Of a stretch of 10,590 bases of DNA, positions 5,999 through 10,590 are shown in pieces. Position 1 is the stretch's first letter. Every line of letters begins with the position of its first letter. Position numbers and translations under genes: made by a program. The notes under the pieces are model-generated. The model was not told the DNA's origin and did no database searches. It saw only the letters and a program-made list of their open reading frames with translations. Origin of the DNA: Bacteroidales bacterium (GTDB lineage Bacteria; Bacteroidota; Bacteroidia; Bacteroidales; JAADGE01). The stretch spans positions 1 through 10,590 of the forward strand of contig JANTGL010000071.1 of the NCBI GenBank assembly GCA_024762915.1, in the 5' to 3' direction.

Positions 5999-6509
5999 AT
6001 TTTGTTAAAATTTTCAATAGATCTTCTTCCAAACTTTTTTCGGTACTTTCAACAATGCGCCCGATTTCACTTCCGTTTCTGTAAAAAATAAAAGTAGGAA
6101 TACGTGTAAATTTTATGCCTTCCAAATTTTTATCTTGAGAAGATTTTTTAGTGTCAACAGCCGTTAAACCAATAATATTTTCCGGAATATTTGCAACATC
6201 AACAATTTTAAAAAATCGCGGAATTTCTCTTCTGCTGTCGCCGCACCAAGTTCCGAAAATAATTTTAATTGTAACAGCTTTATATAAAGAAACAGCTTTT
6301 AATTTATTTACAATTTCCTCTTTCGGCTGATATTCTTTATAGCCTTTATCAAACCATGTTTTAAATTCTTCTTTTTTAAATCCTTCTCGAGTAACTTTCC
6401 CTACTAATTCTTTTCTTTCGGTTCTTTTATCCGTAATCATCTTATTTTTAGTAATTGAACATGATTGAAAAAGCATCAGAACAATAAAAATTGATAAAAT
6501 TGTTTTCAT
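5997..6509 (-). CDS. thioredoxin-like lipoprotein with a single active-site cysteine
   Basis: 170 residues. The N-terminus is a lipoprotein signal (hydrophobic 4-14, FQSC with Cys17). A linker of about 60 residues rich in Lys and Glu leads to a thioredoxin fold from about 70 to 168. The active-site strand and helix are IIFGTWCGDSRREIPRFF (83-100): Cys89 is present, but the second Cys of CxxC is Ser92, giving WCGDS. The cis-proline loop is TRIPTFIFYRNG (135-146, Pro138). It therefore cannot act as a classic two-cysteine thioredoxin; a monothiol, disulfide-exchange or binding role is possible. I recall WCGDS as recurrent in Bacteroidota homologues, so this is a subfamily trait rather than damage. 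It acts in the envelope and is divergent from elbB. Confidence 0.87.
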   Translation of the reverse strand: MKTILSIFIVLMLFQSCSITKNKMITDKRTERKELVGKVTREGFKKEEFKTWFDKGYKEYQPKEEIVNKLKAVSLYKAVTIKIIFGTWCGDSRREIPRFFKIVDVANIPENIIGLTAVDTKKSSQDKNLEGIKFTRIPTFIFYRNGSEIGRIVESTEKSLEEDLLKILTK

Positions 6510-6552
6510 TTTTAAATTATTTTAGTTATCTTGTTTGTTCAAAATTTTCTTG

Positions 6553-6560
6553 CAAAAATA
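6553..6560 (-). promoter_or_regulatory. -7 promoter box for the thioredoxin-like gene
   Basis: The minus strand reads TATTTTTG, a match to TAnnTTTG, 43 bp before the start codon. No convincing -33 TTG is seen. It sits in the 78-bp gap shared with elbB, whose own promoter I could not define. Confidence 0.4.
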
Positions 6561-6587
6561 CATTAAAAACATTTAAATCTGAATATT

Positions 6588-7247
6588 ATGAACAAATCTC
6601 CGAAAACAGCAATTATTCTTTCCGGCAACGGTGTTTATGACGGTGCCGAAATACACGAAGCAACCATGACCATGTATGCCGTAGTAAAAAACGGCGGAAG
6701 CTATCAAATTTTTGCTCCTGATATTGAACAACATCACGTTGTTAACCATATTACGGGGGAGGAAATGAACGAAAAACGAAATGTTATGATTGAAGCGGCA
6801 CGTATTGCACGAGGAAATATTAAACCGCTTTCCGAATTAAAAATGGAAGATTTTGATGCTTTGATGATGCCCGGCGGTTTCGGTGTGGCAAAAAATTTAT
6901 CCGATTTTGCATTTAAAGGACCTGATTGTACGGTTATTCCCGATGTTGTAAATGCCATACGAGATGCCGTAGCACAAGGCAAGCCCATCGGTGCTTTGTG
7001 TATCTCTCCGGCAATTGTGGCAAAAGTTCTTGCCGGTGTAAGCGTAACTATCGGACAAGACAAAGACACGGCAAATGCCATTAACAAAATGGGTTCAAAA
7101 CATGAAATTACCAATCACGGGGAAGTGGTTATCGATAAAACCTACAAAGTTGCCACAACACCTTGCTACATGCTTGATGCTACCATTGCCGACATTGCCG
7201 AAGGTGCTATGAATGTTACAAAAGCCGTTTTTGAAATGGTGAAATAA
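6588..7247 (+). CDS. elbB: ElbB, DJ-1/PfpI-superfamily glyoxalase
   Basis: 219 residues, closely matching ElbB (YhbL) of E. coli along its whole length, from ILSGNGVYDGAEIHEA (10-25) through FAPD, NHITGEEM (53-60), RNVMIEAARIARGNIKPL (64-81), MMPGGFGVAKNLS (93-105) and GALCISPAIV (135-144) to VATTPCYMLDATIADIA near the end. Cys138 is the nucleophile-elbow cysteine of the superfamily. Family members show glyoxalase III-type activity on glyoxal in E. coli; the older label 'isoprenoid biosynthesis protein' comes from genetics, not a known reaction. Cytoplasmic. It stands alone, is divergent from the thioredoxin-like gene, and is visibly richer in G+C than the genes after it, which marks it as the last ordinary chromosomal gene before the accessory stretch. 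Confidence 0.95.
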   Translation: MNKSPKTAIILSGNGVYDGAEIHEATMTMYAVVKNGGSYQIFAPDIEQHHVVNHITGEEMNEKRNVMIEAARIARGNIKPLSELKMEDFDALMMPGGFGVAKNLSDFAFKGPDCTVIPDVVNAIRDAVAQGKPIGALCISPAIVAKVLAGVSVTIGQDKDTANAINKMGSKHEITNHGEVVIDKTYKVATTPCYMLDATIADIAEGAMNVTKAVFEMVK

Positions 7248-7311
7248 TTTGAATGTTTTTTTTAAAATTTATTACAGATATAATCGAAATAAGGGTAATA
7301 ATGTTACAGAA

Positions 7312-7322
7312 TTGTTGTGCTT
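7312..7322 (+). repeat. left copy of an 11-bp inverted repeat around the 7356 gene
   Basis: TTGTTGTGCTT here is the exact reverse complement of 7998-8008. With one indel and one mismatch the match extends about 7 bp further inward (CATGCT here against TCGTGCT in the other copy). The two copies bracket a single gene. Confidence 0.6.
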
Positions 7323-7355
7323 CATGCTGCAGAAACTACTTACAATATAATTTTA

Positions 7356-7988
7356 ATGATTAAGAAACTTATAATAAAAATTACACTAGGACTTGTAATA
7401 TTATTTTTGATTTATAGGGCTTCAACCTCTCCAAACTTCTTAATTCCTATGGACGTGAACATGGAAGAAATGCAAGAAGTATTTAGACCTGAAGTTTTTG
7501 GGAATTTGGAGACAGTTTATTCTTTTGGTAATTATAAGAACCATGTTTCTTATCACGACATAGACGGACGAATTCGATGCAGATTAGTAAGGTTTAACGA
7601 ATTTAAATTTATACCAGAATATTCAGAAACAGTAATAGTTAATGGAATTGAAATAACAAATTCTATTGAAAATTATTATGGCACCAATCCTACATTGACT
7701 GTTTTTCAACGTCAGTTCAAATCATATACAGAAAAACCGAAACTCAGGTTTGATAAAATGTTTAAGGTATTCTTCAAAAATGAAACTTCTGAAACTTTAG
7801 ATATTTATGGACAAATACAAACTTTCGGGTTGTTTGACGAAAAAAATGAATGCGAAATAAAATTTGATTTTAGTAGTTTAACAATAGCGAGACTAACGTT
7901 TTTTAGAAAGAATGGTAATTATTATATTGCTCTATTTTATGGAATCAATGGTTACGAACTTAATGAATCTGATACTATTATTAAATAA
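7356..7988 (+). CDS. unrecognised membrane-anchored protein
   Basis: I do not recognise this family. I start it at ATG 7356 (210 residues) because the protein then opens MIKKLIIKITLGLVILFLIYR, a normal positively charged start plus one membrane helix (about residues 3-20). A GTG 13 codons upstream keeps the frame open but lies inside the 11-bp repeat. The remainder (21-210) is soluble, presumably outside the cytoplasm, rich in aromatic residues and beta-type strands (KVFFKNETSETLDIYGQIQT, FYGINGYEL), with no obvious catalytic motif. Codon use differs from the upstream genes: CCG, GGC and GCC are rare. Together with the flanking inverted repeat and lack of partners, this suggests a gene acquired as a unit. 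It has no clear terminator before the insertion sequence. Confidence 0.65.
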   Translation: MIKKLIIKITLGLVILFLIYRASTSPNFLIPMDVNMEEMQEVFRPEVFGNLETVYSFGNYKNHVSYHDIDGRIRCRLVRFNEFKFIPEYSETVIVNGIEITNSIENYYGTNPTLTVFQRQFKSYTEKPKLRFDKMFKVFFKNETSETLDIYGQIQTFGLFDEKNECEIKFDFSSLTIARLTFFRKNGNYYIALFYGINGYELNESDTIIK

Positions 7989-7997
7989 AAAGCACGA

Positions 7998-8008
7998 AAG
8001 CACAACAA
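7998..8008 (-). repeat. right copy of the 11-bp inverted repeat, at the insertion-sequence border
   Basis: AAGCACAACAA is the reverse complement of 7312-7322. It lies 9 bp after the stop of the 7356 gene and ends exactly at the predicted right end of the IS110 element, so the element appears to have inserted against this repeat. Confidence 0.6.
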
Positions 8009-8041
8009 AGAACTAAGCTAAAAACCAAATAAATTTGCAAA

Positions 8042-8100
8042 AATTTTTCTTTTTCAAACTGCCTTAAATTTTACGGAGGCAGATTTAAAAAAGAAAAATT
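8042..8100 (-). terminator. long hairpin at the 3' end of the transposase gene
   Basis: The two arms are 8042-8063 and 8078-8100: a 13-bp outer A/T stem, one C-A mismatch, AAA/TTT, a one-base bulge and a CTGCC/GGCAG inner stem, closing a 14-nt loop. The outer arm runs into the transposase stop codon (8099-8101). It is T-rich on the minus strand after the stem. It can serve as the transposase terminator and may also block incoming transcription. Confidence 0.6.
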
Positions 8101-9067
8101 AATAAGGGTTAAAAACAGGCTTATAATCAGGATCATAGGGCATTCCTGATTTAGCCACAGCAAATATTTGTTTTATTAATTTATTGCAGACAGCAATAAG
8201 AGCTAATTTTTTAGATTTTCCCTTAGCAACAATTCTGTTATAAATATCAGAACATTGACGGTTTGTGCTACACGCTGTAAAACTGCACATAAATAAATGA
8301 TTTCTGACCAAGGGGTTTCCTCTTTTTGTTATTCTTGATTTTCCTCTGATTGAGCTGCCAGATGAGTATTCTGAAGGGGCTAAACCAAAAAAAGAAGCGA
8401 CTTGTTTAGCATTCTCAAATTTTGAAAAAGCAGATGTTTCTGCAATCATCAAAATAGCAGTTTTCTTGCCCACACCTTTTATCGATGTAATGTCATTCAG
8501 TAATTGCGGCTCATTTGCTTGAATTATTTCTTCCAATGATTTTTCTAATAATTTAATTTCTTTTTGTATATTCCGTAATTGTCTTTTTAATGATGTTATA
8601 ATAAACCCTTTTACTTTTCGAGAAGTCAAGCTGTGTAATTTGTTTTTTAGAGCCGTTGTTTGTTTATAGTACAAAGAAACCGTATTTAGTATATCTTTGC
8701 TGTGTTCAATATATGCCGGTTCCGGCTCCCATAATTCAAGCAATTGCTCTTTTGCATACATTGAAATCATTATGGCATCACTTTTATCTGATTTATTTTT
8801 TTGAAATTTCATTTGAATAAATCTTTTTATTTTCAAAGGATTCACTATAGATACCTTAATCCCTTTTTGAAATAAAAACAATGCTAAATTCTGATAATAA
8901 CTTCCGGTATATTCTAACACACAAATATCGTTTTCTTTTATCAGTCTTTTAAATACTTTAAATCCTCTTGAATTATTTTCAAAAATTTTATGACCTGTTT
9001 TATCAGACCAAATATCAAAAGTATTTTTAGATACGTCAATTCCGAAATAATTTGTATATTTACCCAT
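8099..9067 (-). CDS. IS110-family DEDD transposase (recombinase)
   Basis: 322 intact residues. The N-terminal RuvC-like DEDD domain shows YFGIDVSKNTFDIW (7-20, Asp11), CVLEYTGSYYQN (49-60, Glu52) and KNKSDKSDAIMISMYA (90-105, Asp94 and Asp97), the four metal-binding acids. A coiled-coil-like linker spans about 120-185. The C-terminal Transposase_20 part has ITSIKGVGKKTAILMIAE (193-210), a helix-hairpin-helix type segment, and FFGLAPSEYSSGSSIRGKSR (227-246) followed by ITKRGNPLVRNHL, which contains the serine nucleophile (one of Ser235-239) of this family. In IS621 this protein cuts and joins element and target under guidance of a bridge RNA made from the element. The start ATG at 9067 leads directly into the DEDD domain. 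The position of the structured RNA upstream of the gene matches the IS110 rather than the IS1111 group. Confidence 0.95.
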   Translation of the reverse strand: MGKYTNYFGIDVSKNTFDIWSDKTGHKIFENNSRGFKVFKRLIKENDICVLEYTGSYYQNLALFLFQKGIKVSIVNPLKIKRFIQMKFQKNKSDKSDAIMISMYAKEQLLELWEPEPAYIEHSKDILNTVSLYYKQTTALKNKLHSLTSRKVKGFIITSLKRQLRNIQKEIKLLEKSLEEIIQANEPQLLNDITSIKGVGKKTAILMIAETSAFSKFENAKQVASFFGLAPSEYSSGSSIRGKSRITKRGNPLVRNHLFMCSFTACSTNRQCSDIYNRIVAKGKSKKLALIAVCNKLIKQIFAVAKSGMPYDPDYKPVFNPY

Positions 9068-9082
9068 AATAAAAAATTTAAT

Positions 9083-9235
9083 AAAGAACGAAACTGCTTG
9101 GATACAACAACCTAAAAACGAGCTTTTTGCTCAAAGAACTAATCGTATTTAAGCAGAGAAAAAGCGGGGATTATCATTGTTGACGAACTTTATGTTCAAT
9201 GTATAAAATAACCTTACTCCGCTTTTTCGTTCTTT
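9083..9235 (-). ncRNA. candidate IS110 bridge RNA
   Basis: Read on the minus strand, upstream of the transposase, the sequence folds by eye into a three-way junction. P1 closes it: AAAGAAC (9235-9229) with GTTCTTT (9089-9083); the repeat itself extends to 11 bp. P2 is a 10-bp stem, GAAAAAGCGG/CCGCTTTTTC (9228-9219 with 9167-9158), then a large internal loop, then a CATTG/CAATG stem (9201-9197 with 9179-9175) with a small GAAC/GTTC top. P3 is CTGCTT/AAGCAG (9156-9151 with 9099-9094), an ATAC/GTAT continuation, an internal loop with a 12-nt 5' side and a 14-nt 3' side, and a GAGC-AAAAA-GCTC cap. Two capped internal loops after each other is the bridge-RNA plan of IS621, where the first loop binds target and the second binds donor. 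The 153-nt length is in the known range. Confidence 0.65.
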
Positions 9236-9273
9236 GGTTTATAATTTTACTAATATAATAATAAATAAAATTA

Positions 9274-9281
9274 CAAACTTA
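9274..9281 (-). promoter_or_regulatory. -7 promoter box at the left end of the IS110 element
   Basis: TAAGTTTG on the minus strand matches TAnnTTTG fully and begins at the T of the predicted CT core. In the inserted form no TTG stands at -33. In an excised circle the right end would place TTTG (8029-8026 on the minus strand) 16 bp upstream. The transcript would start near 9268 and run into the bridge-RNA candidate. Confidence 0.5.
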
Positions 9282-9285
9282 GGAT

Positions 9286-9393
9286 GCATAAAAATAATAG
9301 CCGAAATAGACGTGAATTCAAGGAATTATGCCCGCTTCATCTATCTTGTAATTTGACTGGTTTGAAACCCGAAATCAGCTACTATCCTTATGC
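9286..9393. repeat. long imperfect inverted repeat next to the insertion sequence
   Basis: GCATAAAAATAATAGC (9286-9301) and the reverse complement of 9378-9393 (GCATAAGGATAGTAGC) match at 13 of 16 positions around a 76-nt loop. The gap 9283-9487 (205 bp) shows no open frame worth calling. The next bases after the right arm (9394-9405, including AACGTTGACA) resemble an integron attC core only loosely. It may be a recombination site of the accessory region. Confidence 0.4.
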
Positions 9394-9487
9394 GTAACGT
9401 TGACAACAAATTTGTAAAAAAACAGAAACTTAAATTGTTATTGGCTTGAAATATTTTTAGTAAGTAAATGAATAGTAAAAATAAATC

Positions 9488-10246
9488 ATGGATTTACAAA
9501 TTATTATCATAGTCACATTATTAATCATTTACGGTATTTTTATTTACTACAAGAAAATCGTTGTCTCGAAAATTAAAGGATCGCTGGGTGAATACAAAGT
9601 GGCTTTAAAGCTAAACAGGCTTTGCAAAAAAGAGTACAAAGTATTAAATGACATTTTATTAAAAAATGGAAAATTAACTACTCAAATTGACCATGTTGTT
9701 ATTTCAAAAAGTGGAATATTTATCATTGAAACTAAGAACTACAAAGGATGGATTCATGGACATGAGAATTCAGAATACTGGATACAAACTATTTATAAAC
9801 ATAAGACTAAATTTAAAAATCCAATAAAACAAAACTGGATACATGTTTATGCATTGAAAAACAATCTTCCGGAATATTCAGGTATTAAATATTTTCCTAT
9901 TGTTGTTTTTTCAGGTAGTTCTATACTAAAAAATATAACAGCAAGGTTTCCGGTAATTAAAACGAATAAACTACTCAGCACAATTAAAGAAAATAACATT
10001 GAACAGAATTTGTCTATTAACCAAATGAGAGATATCTATAATAAATTAATCCAGCTTGCTATAAGAGATAGAAAAGAGAAAAGGAAACATATAAAACAGG
10101 TAAAGAAACAAATTTACAAACAGCAAAAAGCGGAAAAAATGAAGGTATGCCCAAAATGCGGAAATATCTTAGTTAAACGCAAAGGAAAGCATGGTGAATT
10201 TTATGGCTGTTCAAATTTCCCTAACTGTAGATACACTTTAAAATAA
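9488..10246 (+). CDS. membrane-anchored NERD nuclease-related protein with C-terminal zinc ribbon
   Basis: 252 residues. One N-terminal membrane helix (4-21) is followed by a NERD domain (about 30-150). It shows GSLGEYKVALKL (31-42, Glu35), TTQIDHVVISKSGIFIIETKNYKG (64-87, with Asp68 and the E-x-K pair Glu81-Lys83) and the downstream WI and VVFSG strands. These acids and the lysine are the expected PD-(D/E)XK-like active site, so nuclease activity is plausible. A basic helix (190-218) leads to a four-cysteine zinc ribbon of the topoisomerase C4 type: C221-x2-C224 and C241-x5-C247, with GEFYGCSNFPNC. NERD proteins have no settled physiological role; some occur with DNA-processing or plasmid genes. 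It is a single gene in the accessory stretch, with no clear -7 box upstream and no terminator hairpin directly after it. Confidence 0.9.
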   Translation: MDLQIIIIVTLLIIYGIFIYYKKIVVSKIKGSLGEYKVALKLNRLCKKEYKVLNDILLKNGKLTTQIDHVVISKSGIFIIETKNYKGWIHGHENSEYWIQTIYKHKTKFKNPIKQNWIHVYALKNNLPEYSGIKYFPIVVFSGSSILKNITARFPVIKTNKLLSTIKENNIEQNLSINQMRDIYNKLIQLAIRDRKEKRKHIKQVKKQIYKQQKAEKMKVCPKCGNILVKRKGKHGEFYGCSNFPNCRYTLK

Positions 10247-10383
10247 GTGACTAGTAAAAAAAATGAAATATAAACCATCTGCCAATAATACATATAAAGC
10301 ATTGGATAAAAGATTTTTAAGGGGATTACTATAAGCGTTAACAAACGAAATAGTGAATTAAAAGTTTGATACTTCAAAACGCC

Positions 10384-10408
10384 TAACGCCTCATATACTG
10401 AGCCGTTA
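10384..10408. repeat. attC-like short hairpin after the NERD gene
   Basis: TAACGCCTCA and TGAGCCGTTA form 9 of 10 pairs (one C-C mismatch) around a TATAC loop. Just outside, 10381-10387 reads GCCTAAC, a match to the integron R'' pattern RYYYAAC; the right side GTTATCC fits GTTRRRY only partly. It lies about 140 bp after the NERD stop in a 325-bp non-coding gap (10247-10571). At about 31 bp it is shorter than known attC sites. Confidence 0.35.
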
Positions 10409-10441
10409 TCCCAATACATCAATAACTATTTTACCCGTAAT

Positions 10442-10467
10442 CCGGCAGCGGCTCTTTTGAAGCCGGC
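10442..10467. repeat. GC-rich palindromic patch
   Basis: CGGCT (10449-10453) pairs with AGCCG (10461-10465), and CCGGC (10442-10446) can alternatively pair with GCCGG (10462-10466). It stands out as a G+C island in A/T-rich non-coding DNA, 33 bp after the attC-like hairpin. It could be a weak terminator or part of a recombination site. Confidence 0.35.
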
Positions 10468-10543
10468 AACTTTCTGCAATCAAAATTTCAAAGAAAGCAT
10501 TACATAATTTTTAATTTAATATTCGGATTTGAAAAAAAACATT

Positions 10544-10551
10544 TAGGTTTG
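10544..10551 (+). promoter_or_regulatory. -7 promoter box before the right-edge gene
   Basis: TAGGTTTG matches TAnnTTTG, 20 bp before an ATG at 10572. A TTTG lies upstream (10528-10531) but with only a 12-bp gap. The leader would be about 16 nt, similar to the M23 gene. Confidence 0.45.
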
Positions 10552-10571
10552 TATGTTTTAAGAAAAATACT

Positions 10572-10590
10572 ATGCCGAAAAAAGAAAAGT
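10572..10590 (+). CDS. possible start of a gene running off the right edge
   Basis: ATG followed by CCG AAA AAA GAA AAG gives MPKKEK before the window ends. The only support is the -7 box just upstream and the Lys-rich start, so this is tentative and nothing can be said of the product. Confidence 0.35.

Larger units (their letters stand above)
8009..9282 (-). mobile_element. IS110-family insertion sequence, complete, about 1.27 kb
   Basis: A single DEDD transposase gene, about 88 bp of right end and about 215 bp of structured left end fit the IS110 layout and size. IS110 elements have no simple terminal inverted repeats, so I set the borders from the guide-RNA matches. On the minus strand the left end begins CTAAGTTTG at 9282 and the right end finishes TTAGTT followed by CT (8010-8009). 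CT is the expected two-base core shared by both junctions. The implied empty site is TTATGCATC-CT-TTGTTGTGC. The transposase frame is intact, so the copy may be active. The element class is sure; the exact borders are inference. Confidence 0.7.

Noticed and set aside
6734..7114. 126-codon open frame antisense to elbB
   Set aside because: It mirrors the codons of a well-recognised gene and has no start context or family.
7317..7355. GTG start 13 codons upstream for the unknown protein
   Set aside because: The added residues precede the charged start of the membrane helix, and the GTG falls inside the 11-bp inverted repeat.
8099..9067. Frameshift or truncation in the transposase
   Set aside because: The frame is continuous, of normal length, with all four DEDD acids and the serine segment present.
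9102..9118. Second-loop 3' strand also shares GTTTTTAG and TTGTTGT in the same sense with the right end and its flank
   Set aside because: A right guide should be antisense to its target, so these same-sense matches are not counted as guides; they may be chance in T-rich DNA.
10201..10422. 73-codon minus-strand frame overlapping the NERD gene end
   Set aside because: It covers the attC-like hairpin and the NERD 3' end; composition looks like translated A/T-rich DNA.
1..10590. CRISPR array, tRNA, rRNA or riboswitch
   Set aside because: No regularly spaced repeats, no cloverleaf ends and no conserved rRNA segments were seen. The gap before the adenosyltransferase shows no B12-box-like sequence.

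Overview
The window is AT-rich DNA, most probably from a member of the Bacteroidota. The grounds are the lack of clear Shine-Dalgarno sites, several copies of the Bacteroidota -7 promoter box TAnnTTTG, and the gene families present: a DUF2795 protein, an M23 peptidase with the HLD variant, a lipoprotein FKBP isomerase and a WCGDS thioredoxin-like lipoprotein. I cannot place it at genus level.

Positions 1-7250 look like ordinary chromosome, with short gaps and hairpin terminators at the convergent gene ends. In order they hold: the 3' end of an unidentified gene (+); a DUF2795 protein and a PduO-type cobalamin adenosyltransferase (both -); an M23 peptidase (+); a probable three-gene unit on the minus strand (FKBP lipoprotein, NadR-like nucleoside kinase, secreted SPOR-like repeat protein); a secreted SUMF1/FGE-fold protein without the catalytic cysteines (-); a stand-alone receiver domain with eroded active-site residues (+); a single-cysteine thioredoxin-like lipoprotein (-); and the ElbB glyoxalase (+).

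Positions 7250-10560 look like an accessory region. Base use is different, the genes are single, and the gaps are longer and rich in inverted repeats. It holds an unrecognised membrane-anchored protein bracketed by an 11-bp inverted repeat, a complete IS110-family insertion sequence, and a membrane-anchored NERD nuclease-like protein with a zinc ribbon. A further gene appears to begin at the right edge.

The best lead is the IS110 element. The roughly 215 nt upstream of its transposase fold by eye into a three-way-junction RNA with two guide-type internal loops, as in the IS621 bridge RNA. All four guide strands can be matched, in the expected sense and at matching borders, to the two element ends and the two target flanks. 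This predicts an element at 8009-9282 with a CT core. A -7 promoter box lies exactly at the left end, and a -33-like TTTG lies in the right end, so a fuller promoter would form only on the excised circle. These matches were made by eye in AT-rich DNA and need computation and comparison with other copies.
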